Source: Mucilaginibacter sp. (GTDB lineage: Bacteria; Bacteroidota; Bacteroidia; Sphingobacteriales; Sphingobacteriaceae). Taken from it: a stretch of DNA of 6,023 nucleotides. The position numbers were made by a program, and so were the translations under genes. The notes below the pieces were generated by a model. It saw only the letters and a program-made list of their open reading frames with translations, was not told the origin of the DNA and made no database searches. This document shows positions 1 to 5,050 of the stretch, piece after piece. Every line of letters begins with the position of its first letter. Within the stretch, counting starts at the first letter, position 1. Location: positions 1 to 6,023 of the forward strand of contig JAICXZ010000222.1 of NCBI GenBank assembly GCA_025934475.1. Direction: 5' to 3'.

Positions 1-32
1 AGCCGCTCTGTATAATGCAGAGCGGCTTTTTT
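1..32 (+). terminator. Intrinsic terminator of a gene upstream of the window
   Basis: A perfect 10-bp stem (AGCCGCTCTG at 1-10 pairs with CAGAGCGGCT at 18-27) encloses a 7-nt loop and runs straight into a T tract (27-32). This is a textbook rho-independent terminator for transcription entering from the left on the plus strand. The gene it serves is outside the window. It insulates the next gene (start 155), which therefore needs its own promoter. Confidence 0.9.
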
Positions 33-104
33 ATTCTACAAATCCGGAGGTGGACACGATACTAATCATTGTAACATACATGTTGGACTAATTTTAAACT
101 AAGT

Positions 105-136
105 TTTGCGTTAATATTTCCTAACCCCTATTTTAG
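105..136 (+). promoter_or_regulatory. Candidate Bacteroidota promoter for the 155-1135 gene
   Basis: TTTG at 105-108 is followed after 20 nt by TATTTTAG at 129-136, which matches five of the six fixed positions of the Bacteroidota -7 element TAnnTTTG. The spacing equals that of the better tRNA promoter at 4787-4818. Transcription would start near 142, leaving a leader of only about 13 nt. A small hairpin (CCCTA 126-130, TAGGG 134-138) overlaps the -7 element. No Shine-Dalgarno site precedes the ATG. The call rests on motif matching only. Confidence 0.4.
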
Positions 137-154
137 GGTCAAATAAAACCTTAT

Positions 155-1135
155 ATGAAAAAATCTATCTTAATGCTATCGCCTGTTCTATTAGTAACGC
201 AGGTAGCAATTGCTCAAACACATACTATTAACGGAACAGTGCTGGATAAAGCCGGTAATTCAGTGCCCTATGCATTTGTAGAGGACGGCGCACATAAGTA
301 CGCGGCATATAGTGATTCTGTGGGCCATTTCGCAATTACCGTACAGCCGGATTCAAAACTAGATTTTGCTGCGCCAGGATTTAAAGACACTGTGGTTAAC
401 GTAGGCGCAAATAACGAGCTGCAAGTTGCACTGCAGCAGAATGGTCAAAAAAGCGTGGATGGTACAGTTAGCACTTCTTCAGGCGCAATGACTACTGAAA
501 GCGTTAGTAAAAACGAAATGGCCGCTATGTCAAATGATATGGGCGGATATTTAAAACCGGCCCATGAAAAAGGAGACACAAGGGGCAGCCAGTATTTGTT
601 TGTAACATTTGTGCATGGCTATTTGATAAATGCAGAAGGCGACCTGGTTCAGAAACCTAACTATCTGTTTGACTATGATAAAATCAACGTGAATTTGCTA
701 TTGACCAGGGATAACAAAACAATCATAGAAATAGGTTGGGATGAAACCAAGTCCTTTAGCTTGTTTTCGAGGGAGGGTGTACGGTACGACTTCGAAAAAG
801 TGCCTGCTATCGATCCGTCGCATTATGCGCAGGTACTGGCATCGGGCAATAAGTACAAAATATACAAGTTGATATCAACTAAGTTTGTAAAGTCAGACTA
901 TGTTAATAATGGCGCTGCGGCGCATGGTCATGATTATGACGAATATGTGGATGATGCTACTTACTATATTGTTGACGTGCCGTCGAATCAAATGCAGAAG
1001 TTTTCCTTGAGAAAGAAGGGCATTAAGACCGCATTTGCCAAAGAGGCAGATAAGATTAATAAGTACCTTTCAGGCAATTCGGACGATATTGATGACGCGT
1101 ACCTGGCCAAATTGGGCGCTTACATGAACCAATAA
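155..1135 (+). CDS. Secreted protein with CarboxypepD_reg-like domain and uncharacterised C-terminal domain
   Basis: The 326-residue product has no recognised function. Residues 1-20 form a Sec signal peptide (Lys-Lys, hydrophobic core, cleavage VAIA|QTHT), so it acts in the periplasm or at the surface. Residues about 23-94 look like a carboxypeptidase-regulatory-like beta sandwich: INGTVLD start, VPYAFV strand, SDSVGHF turn, then APGFKDTVV and a closing VAL strand. In SusC-type receptors this domain precedes a plug and barrel, but neither is present here. Residues 95-140 are a Ser/Thr-rich linker. Residues about 145-300 form a second domain (YLFDYDKINVNLLLT, FEKVPAIDP, YKIYKLISTKF, HDYDEYVDDATYY), which resembles hypothetical proteins I recall from Bacteroidota. 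The acidic His/Asp/Tyr stretch at 257-271 is its most distinctive part; no catalytic motif is evident. The gene is monocistronic between two terminators. The ATG at 155 is chosen because it begins the signal peptide. A structural or sensory cell-envelope role is inference. Confidence 0.85.
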   Translation: MKKSILMLSPVLLVTQVAIAQTHTINGTVLDKAGNSVPYAFVEDGAHKYAAYSDSVGHFAITVQPDSKLDFAAPGFKDTVVNVGANNELQVALQQNGQKSVDGTVSTSSGAMTTESVSKNEMAAMSNDMGGYLKPAHEKGDTRGSQYLFVTFVHGYLINAEGDLVQKPNYLFDYDKINVNLLLTRDNKTIIEIGWDETKSFSLFSREGVRYDFEKVPAIDPSHYAQVLASGNKYKIYKLISTKFVKSDYVNNGAAAHGHDYDEYVDDATYYIVDVPSNQMQKFSLRKKGIKTAFAKEADKINKYLSGNSDDIDDAYLAKLGAYMNQ

Positions 1136-1156
1136 GTTCTAAGAATATCATAACGG

Positions 1157-1189
1157 TAACCCATGGCTGCATGTCATGGGTTATTTTTT
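1157..1189 (+). terminator. Intrinsic terminator of the 155-1135 gene, overlapping the DoxX stop codon
   Basis: A perfect 9-bp stem (TAACCCATG at 1157-1165, CATGGGTTA at 1175-1183) with a 9-nt loop is followed by six T (1184-1189), 21 bp after the stop codon of the plus-strand gene. The right arm includes the stop codon of the convergent minus-strand gene (1181-1183), and the T tract is that gene's last Lys-Lys codons read on the other strand. Read on the minus strand the same hairpin lacks a T tract, so it would be a weak terminator in that direction. Confidence 0.85.
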
Positions 1190-1588
1190 ATCCACGCTAT
1201 ATTTCCCCGGGCCAAGAAATAGCAAGCCTGCAAAGGTTATACAATCTTCTATGGCGTGCGACGCGTCGAACAGGCTATGGCCCGGCTGGTAGGTTACTAG
1301 TGCGGCCACTACCAGGTTAATTACCAGCAGCAGGCAAACCGGCCTGAATGCAAGACCGATGATCAGCAAAAAACCGCCTACGGCCTCAGTTAAGGCGGCT
1401 AAAAGCCCCCACAACATGAGCCAAAAATGAATCCCGACAACGTTGATGGCCCCGCCCAGTTGTTCCCATTTGTGCGGACCGCCTGCTAGTTTTGGAAAGC
1501 CGTGATAAATAAACATGAGCCCAAGACCCACGCGTATGATCAATAAGCCGAAATTTTTATAGTTTCCTAAACCGCCGAAGAGTGCCAT
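1181..1588 (-). CDS. DoxX family membrane protein
   Basis: The 135-residue product is a small inner-membrane protein of the DoxX family. Four hydrophobic helices are visible at about 13-33, 54-78, 82-98 and 113-126. Family landmarks are the first-helix signature ending in IYHGFPKL (27-34), the GGPHKW loop with LGG (36-46), the conserved glutamate-glycine stretch TEAVGG (67-72) in helix 2, and HAIED (111-115) ahead of the last helix. The length is normal for the family. DoxX relatives have been linked to quinone-coupled oxidoreductases and to redox-stress complexes, but most have no proven reaction, and none can be assigned here. It lies 54 bp downstream of the LD-carboxypeptidase gene on the same strand and may be co-transcribed with it. 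Its 3' end overlaps the terminator of the converging gene. The ATG at 1588 fits the usual short N terminus of the family; no Shine-Dalgarno site is seen. Confidence 0.9.
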   Translation of the reverse strand: MALFGGLGNYKNFGLLIIRVGLGLMFIYHGFPKLAGGPHKWEQLGGAINVVGIHFWLMLWGLLAALTEAVGGFLLIIGLAFRPVCLLLVINLVVAALVTYQPGHSLFDASHAIEDCITFAGLLFLGPGKYSVDKK

Positions 1589-1596
1589 TTGTTGGT

Positions 1597-1632
1597 GATT
1601 AGAGATTGGAGATTAGTTAATTAGAGATTAGG
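1597..1632. repeat. Degenerate GATTAGA heptamer tandem repeat
   Basis: The 54-bp gap between the two minus-strand genes is mostly built from a 7-nt unit. On the plus strand GATTAGA (1597), GATTGGA (1604) and GATTAGT (1611) are contiguous; after one extra T come AATTAGA (1619) and GATTAGG (1626). Each unit differs from the consensus by at most one base. A further related unit (GGTTAGT, 1634-1640) touches the LD-carboxypeptidase stop codon. The repeat leaves no room for an obvious promoter or terminator between the two genes. Confidence 0.8.
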
Positions 1633-1642
1633 GGGTTAGTTC

Positions 1643-2563
1643 TTAGATGTATTTTGCCGTTACGTGGTGTTCTTCCACTACCAAATTTAGCGTTTTGCCC
1701 AATATGAGCGATTGATTGTCGGGAATATGGCCGGCCGGGAAGTCGAAGCAAACAGGATAATCGTATTTTTTTACAACTTCCATTATAATTTCGGGCACCG
1801 TTTGACCAAAAGGAATGTCATTATCTTTCAGTTCGGTAAAGCCCCCGACAATAAGTCCTGCCAGGTTTTTTAATTTGCCGGCCCGGTCAAGCATCCTGAC
1901 CATTCTGTCGATTGAATAAAGGTATTCGCCCACATCTTCGATAAAGAGAATTCCGCCATCATAATTATAATCAGATACCGAACCTGAAACTGCCACCAGC
2001 AGGCTAAGGTTACCCCCGATTAGGGGTCCTGTGCCCCGTCCTTTTCTGTTCCGGTCGTGCGAATCGAATGTATAGTCAAATTCATCGCCGAACAGCGCTT
2101 TTCGCAGCGTTTCCAGTGAATATTTTGATGCGTCGGGAATAGTCACCGGCATTTGGCCATGAATGGTTTGCAGGTTGTAGTTTGCGTAAAGGTGAGCATG
2201 CAGTACGGTGATATCGCTAAATCCCACCAGCCATTTCGGGTTCGTCGCTAAAGGACTAAAATCAACTTTATCGATCATCCTGATCGTTCCATACCCTCCA
2301 CGTGCCGCAATGATGGTTTTGATACTGTCGTCATCAATAAAGCGCTGCAGATCGCGGGCGCGCAGATCATCGTCGCCGGCAAATTGATGGTATGATGCCG
2401 AAAGCGTTTCGCCCTGTATCACCTCAAGGCCCCACGATTCAAGCAATGTTACCGCATCGGTCATGGGATTGGGTAGCTTTTTGGCCGGACAGGTGATCGC
2501 AATCTTGTCTCCCTTTTTTAAAAATGGCGGAGCAACTGTGGCGGTGGTAGAGCTTTTGTACAT
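1643..2563 (-). CDS. LD-carboxypeptidase (peptidase family S66)
   Basis: This 306-residue protein belongs to the LdcA/MccF family of serine peptidases. LdcA enzymes remove the terminal D-alanine from murein tetrapeptides at the L,D bond to the diamino acid, a cytoplasmic step of peptidoglycan recycling. The N-terminal domain opens with FLKKGDKIAITCPA (14-27) and contains the AARGGYG motif (86-92). The Ser-His-Glu triad can be placed by motif: Ser116 in GFSDIT (nucleophile), Glu209 in FIEDVGE and His279 in AGHIPDN. GPLIGGNLSLL (179-189) and GLIVGGF (236-242) are further family landmarks. There is no signal peptide, consistent with a cytosolic site, and the length matches the family. The ATG at 2563 has no Shine-Dalgarno site; the family core starts only about 14 residues in, so the start is plausible. 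The gene is divergent from metG and is followed by the DoxX gene 54 bp downstream. MccF-like roles (cleaving toxic peptide-nucleotide conjugates) cannot be excluded, but no microcin genes are nearby. Confidence 0.93.
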   Translation of the reverse strand: MYKSSTTATVAPPFLKKGDKIAITCPAKKLPNPMTDAVTLLESWGLEVIQGETLSASYHQFAGDDDLRARDLQRFIDDDSIKTIIAARGGYGTIRMIDKVDFSPLATNPKWLVGFSDITVLHAHLYANYNLQTIHGQMPVTIPDASKYSLETLRKALFGDEFDYTFDSHDRNRKGRGTGPLIGGNLSLLVAVSGSVSDYNYDGGILFIEDVGEYLYSIDRMVRMLDRAGKLKNLAGLIVGGFTELKDNDIPFGQTVPEIIMEVVKKYDYPVCFDFPAGHIPDNQSLILGKTLNLVVEEHHVTAKYI

Positions 2564-2618
2564 AGATAGTAATTTATAACGATCTTATCTTTCAGACTTT
2601 TCCGGATGGCTACCGGGA

Positions 2619-2651
2619 TTCGGACTTTCCGACTTAAATCGATTATCTTTG
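2619..2651 (+). promoter_or_regulatory. Bacteroidota-type promoter of metG
   Basis: TATCTTTG at 2644-2651 matches the Bacteroidota -7 consensus TAnnTTTG at all fixed positions. A weak -33 element, TTCG at 2619-2622, lies 21 nt upstream. The expected start point near 2656-2658 leaves a leader of about 35 nt that begins with the hairpin at 2656-2671. For the divergent LD-carboxypeptidase gene I find no clear consensus promoter on the minus strand in the same 128-bp region. Confidence 0.65.
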
Positions 2652-2655
2652 CCCA

Positions 2656-2671
2656 TCCGCCAACCGGCGGA
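2656..2671 (+). promoter_or_regulatory. GC-rich hairpin at the predicted 5' end of metG mRNA
   Basis: TCCGCC (2656-2661) and GGCGGA (2666-2671) form a perfect 6-bp stem around an AACC tetraloop, in a leader that is otherwise AT-rich. It starts almost exactly where the promoter predicts the transcript to begin and ends 20 nt before the ATG. A 5'-terminal stem can stabilise mRNA; alternatively the palindrome may be a dispersed extragenic repeat that happens to sit here. No T tract follows, so it is not a terminator. Confidence 0.6.
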
Positions 2672-2691
2672 GGCGACGCAATTTAGTATTA

Positions 2692-4758
2692 ATGTCACAA
2701 CTTAATAAATTTAAACGTTACACCATTACATCGGCACTGCCGTATGCCAATGGTCCACTTCATATAGGTCACCTGGCCGGCGCCTATTTGCCTGCCGACA
2801 TTTTTGTTCGCTACCTGAGGTTAAAAAAGCAGGACGTGGTATACATCTGCGGCTCCGACGAGCACGGTGCTGCCATCACTATCAAGGCAAAAAAGGAAAA
2901 TACCACGCCGCAGGCCATCATTGATAAATATCATGCCCAGATAAAGCAGAGCTTTGCCGAGTTTGGTATTTCGTTCGATATTTATCACAGGACTTCTTCG
3001 CCAATTCATCATGATTTGTCAAAGGAGTTTTTCCTGAATCTGTATGAGAAAGGTGAATTTGTTGAAAAGTACTCTGAGCAATATTTCGACGAGGATTTCC
3101 AGCAATTCCTCGCCGATCGCTATATCATAGGCACATGCCCCAATTGCAGTAATCCGAACGCTTATGGCGATCAATGCGAAAACTGCGGGACATCGCTAAA
3201 TCCGACTGACCTGATCAACCCGGTATCAACACTCAGCGGTAAGCCACCGGTTTTGAAACCGACAAAACACTGGTACCTGCCGCTGGATAAATATCAGCCC
3301 TGGCTCGAAAAATGGATCGATGAAAAAGAAGGTGAGTGGAAGGTGAACGTTTTCGGGCAGTGCAAATCATGGCTTAAATCGGGGCTGCAGCCACGGTCAA
3401 TGACACGCGATCTCGATTGGGGCATCGACGTGCCGCTCGAAGAGGCCAAAGGCAAAAAATTGTATGTGTGGATGGATGCGCCGATAGGGTATATCTCGGC
3501 CACGAAGCAATGGGCAGAAGACCATAACAAGGATTGGAAGCTTTATTGGAAAAAACAGGAAAAAGAAGAAGATAACACCTGCCTGATCCATTTTATCGGC
3601 AAGGATAATATTGTATTCCATTGTATCATCTTCCCGGCAATACTTCGCGCGCATGGCGAATATGTGCTGCCGCAAAATGTACCTGCCAACGAGTTCTTAA
3701 ACCTGGAAGGAGACAAACTTTCCACCTCACGCAACCATGCTGTTTGGTTGCATGAATACCTGGAGGAATTCCCGGGTAAGCAGGATGAGTTGCGTTATGT
3801 GCTTACCTCGATATTACCTGAAACAAGTGACAGCGAATTTACCTGGAAAGATTACCAGGCGAGGGTAAATAACGAGCTGGTAGCTATCCTCGGTAATTTT
3901 GTGAACCGGGTGATGATATTGATGCATAAGTTTTTTGATGGGAAAATTGAAAGCCCATCAGGCAAAGTTGTGCTCAATGAACCAGCTATCGATTACGAAC
4001 TTGGACGTCTTTACGAGGACCTTGAGCAAAACATTGAAGCATTCAGGTTCAGGCAGGCGCTGCAGACCGTGATGGATATGGCTCGCCTCGGCAATAAATA
4101 CCTGACTGAAAAGGAACCCTGGAAAACGATCAAGACAAATCCTGAAGATGCACGCGAAACGCTGCACAACTGTCTGGTGCTGATAGGTAAACTGGCCGCA
4201 TGTATGCAGCCGTTTCTGCCGTCGACTGCGCAAAAGACGCTCGATATGGTAAACTGGCAGGGGGGTGCGATAGGGCTTGAACAGGAAATTAGCTTTAAAT
4301 CAGGCCACCAGCTGAATCCCGCCGCATTACTGTTCGAAAAGGTTGAGGATGAAACGATAGCCGAACAAATAGCAAAGCTGGAGTCAAAGAAGCAAACTGC
4401 TGCTCCGGCATTACAGCTGCCTGCGGCTAAAGAGAATATCAATTACGAGTCGTTCGCCACAATGGATATCCGCATCGGAACCATCCTGGCAGCAGAAAAG
4501 GTGGCAAAAACCAAAAAATTGCTCAAACTGACGATTGACACCGGTCTTGATAAACGCACCGTAGTATCAGGTATCGCCGAGCATTACGAGCCCGAAGCCA
4601 TCATCGGCAAACGAGTAAGCATACTCGCCAATCTGGAACCACGCGAAATTAAAGGCATTGTTTCGCAGGGTATGATCCTGATGGCAGAAGACTCAGCAGG
4701 CAAATTAACCTTCGTATCGCCCAATGACGACCTGCATAATGGCTCGGTAGTTAGATAA
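2692..4758 (+). CDS. metG: Methionyl-tRNA synthetase (MetRS)
   Basis: The 688-residue class I aminoacyl-tRNA synthetase charges tRNA-Met (initiator and elongator) with methionine in the cytoplasm. The catalytic Rossmann fold starts with SALPYANGPLHIGH (14-27), containing the HIGH signature at 24-27, and continues with CGSDEHG (53-59). The connective-peptide insert has one pair of CxxC knuckles (Cys149/152 and Cys162/165) suited to bind a single zinc. YVWMDAPIGYIS (258-269) and FIGKDNIVFH (301-310) are standard MetRS motifs. The KMSKS loop is present as KLSTS (342-346), with Thr345 in place of the second lysine. A helical anticodon-binding domain covers about 365-550, a charged Ala/Gln-rich linker about 555-583, and an OB-fold Trbp111/EMAP II-type tRNA-binding domain 587-688 (MDIRIGTILAAEKV, VVSGIAEHY, ANLEPREIKG, SQGMILMA). 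That C-terminal domain usually mediates dimerisation and non-specific tRNA binding. The length is full. The ATG at 2692 sits just upstream of the catalytic fold. No terminator separates it from the tRNA-Arg gene 96 bp downstream. Confidence 0.98.
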   Translation: MSQLNKFKRYTITSALPYANGPLHIGHLAGAYLPADIFVRYLRLKKQDVVYICGSDEHGAAITIKAKKENTTPQAIIDKYHAQIKQSFAEFGISFDIYHRTSSPIHHDLSKEFFLNLYEKGEFVEKYSEQYFDEDFQQFLADRYIIGTCPNCSNPNAYGDQCENCGTSLNPTDLINPVSTLSGKPPVLKPTKHWYLPLDKYQPWLEKWIDEKEGEWKVNVFGQCKSWLKSGLQPRSMTRDLDWGIDVPLEEAKGKKLYVWMDAPIGYISATKQWAEDHNKDWKLYWKKQEKEEDNTCLIHFIGKDNIVFHCIIFPAILRAHGEYVLPQNVPANEFLNLEGDKLSTSRNHAVWLHEYLEEFPGKQDELRYVLTSILPETSDSEFTWKDYQARVNNELVAILGNFVNRVMILMHKFFDGKIESPSGKVVLNEPAIDYELGRLYEDLEQNIEAFRFRQALQTVMDMARLGNKYLTEKEPWKTIKTNPEDARETLHNCLVLIGKLAACMQPFLPSTAQKTLDMVNWQGGAIGLEQEISFKSGHQLNPAALLFEKVEDETIAEQIAKLESKKQTAAPALQLPAAKENINYESFATMDIRIGTILAAEKVAKTKKLLKLTIDTGLDKRTVVSGIAEHYEPEAIIGKRVSILANLEPREIKGIVSQGMILMAEDSAGKLTFVSPNDDLHNGSVVR

Positions 4759-4784
4759 TGTGCAAATGTGCAGATGTGCAAATG
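4758..4784. repeat. ATGTGCAR octamer tandem repeat after metG
   Basis: An 8-nt unit is repeated 3.4 times without a gap: ATGTGCAA (4758), ATGTGCAG (4766), ATGTGCAA (4774) and a partial ATG (4782-4784). Only one base varies. The array begins with the last base of the metG stop codon and ends 2 bp before the -33 element of the tRNA promoter. The end of the array (GCAAA, 4778-4782) can pair with TTTGC (4787-4791), which covers that -33 element; the stem is short and has no proper T tract, so it is not called a terminator. Confidence 0.85.
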
Positions 4785-4786
4785 AT

Positions 4787-4818
4787 TTTGCCTAACTGTT
4801 TTATAATTCGCACCTTTG
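4787..4818 (+). promoter_or_regulatory. Bacteroidota-type promoter of tRNA-Arg
   Basis: A -33 TTTG (4787-4790) is followed after exactly 20 nt by CACCTTTG (4811-4818), which matches the -7 consensus TAnnTTTG at all fixed positions except the first T. Transcription should start near 4824, about 30 nt before the mature tRNA 5' end. This lets the tRNA be transcribed independently of metG, though read-through from metG is also possible. Confidence 0.6.
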
Positions 4819-4823
4819 CAACT

Positions 4824-4852
4824 AATTCCGAAATCGGCAATTCGAAATTGAC
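4824..4852. repeat. AAT-phased heptamer repeat in the tRNA-Arg leader
   Basis: The stretch between the predicted transcription start and the mature tRNA reads as units that each begin with AAT: an 8-nt AATTCCGA (4824), then AATCGGC (4832), AATTCGA (4839) and AATTGAC (4846) at a 7-nt period. The units are more degenerate than in the other arrays. The array contains small palindromes (CCGA/TCGG and TTCGAA), so it could fold locally in the tRNA precursor, but no specific function can be read from it. Confidence 0.5.
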
Positions 4853-4854
4853 AC

Positions 4855-4926
4855 GGCCCCGTAGTTCAACGGATAGAATAGAAGTTTCCTAAACTTTAGA
4901 TATGGGTTCGATTCCCGTCGGGGCTA
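4855..4926 (+). tRNA. tRNA-Arg, anticodon CCU
   Basis: A 72-nt cloverleaf folds completely by hand. The acceptor stem is 7 bp (4855-4861 with 4919-4925), with a G-U wobble as its first pair. The D stem is 4 bp (4864-4867 with 4876-4879) with an 8-nt loop containing the conserved GG at 4871-4872. The anticodon stem is 5 bp (4881-4885 with 4893-4897) around loop TTCCTAA, anticodon CCT at 4888-4890. The variable loop is 4 nt. The T stem is 5 bp (4902-4906 with 4914-4918) with loop TTCGATT. The discriminator base is A4926. CCA is not encoded (C then TTTT follow), so the tail must be added by nucleotidyltransferase. The anticodon reads AGG arginine codons. tRNA-Arg genes are frequent integration sites, but no duplicate of the 3' half is present in the window, so no integrated element is indicated. 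Confidence 0.96.
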
Positions 4927-4933
4927 CTTTTCT

Positions 4934-4968
4934 AAGCAGAAAGCCTAAAGCGAAAAGCTGAAGGCTTT
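4934..4968. repeat. AAGCnnA heptamer tandem repeat downstream of tRNA-Arg
   Basis: Four contiguous 7-nt units start at 4934, 4941, 4948 and 4955. Each reads AAGC, two variable bases, then A (variable pairs AG, CT, GA, TG). A fifth, divergent unit AGGCTTT (4962-4968) completes the array. Its sequence is unrelated to the GATTAGA array at 1597, although the period is the same. The second, third, fourth and fifth units supply the arms of the terminator at 4940-4971. Confidence 0.8.
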
Positions 4969-4971
4969 TTT
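4940..4971 (+). terminator. Intrinsic terminator of tRNA-Arg (and possibly metG)
   Basis: AAAGCCT (4940-4946) pairs with AGGCTTT (4962-4968). Inside, AGC (4949-4951) pairs with GCT (4957-4959) around a GAAAA loop, and a 2x2 internal loop separates the two helices. Six T (4966-4971) end the structure, 13 nt after the tRNA discriminator base. Because no terminator is seen between metG and the tRNA, this one may also end metG transcripts. Confidence 0.85.
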
Positions 4972-5050
4972 GTTTCTGTGCCACTCTTTTTGTGTAAATG
5001 TTCACAGTTGGGAAGCGGCATTGGATACCTGGACTAAGCTGATTCAGATC

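Noticed and set aside
50..91. A 13-codon frame starting at GTG inside a GGAGGTG motif that looks like a strong ribosome binding site.
   Set aside because: The motif overlaps the start codon itself, the peptide is tiny, and Bacteroidota make little use of Shine-Dalgarno sites. It is probably chance.
1181..2563. LD-carboxypeptidase plus DoxX as a microcin-immunity or other defence pair.
   Set aside because: No toxin, transporter or biosynthetic gene is nearby. A housekeeping peptidoglycan-recycling enzyme beside a common membrane protein is the simpler reading.
2595..2635. A near-direct repeat (GACTTTTCCGGA at 2595 and GACTTTCCGACTT at 2623) in the metG upstream region, as a further tandem array or operator.
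   Set aside because: There are only two imperfect copies 28 bp apart with an indel and no regular period. It is suggestive of the spacer-repeat pattern but too weak to call.
4011..4442. A 143-residue open frame on the minus strand inside metG, with shorter minus-strand frames at 2821-3012, 3294-3530, 3397-3675, 3543-3734, 3958-4233 and 4584-4781.
   Set aside because: All lie antisense to well-conserved metG sequence, show Cys/Ser-rich composition typical of shadow frames, and match no family I recognise.
4855..5050. tRNA-Arg as an attachment site of an integrated element.
   Set aside because: The tRNA is intact, no second copy of its 3' end occurs in the window, and no integrase or phage gene follows.
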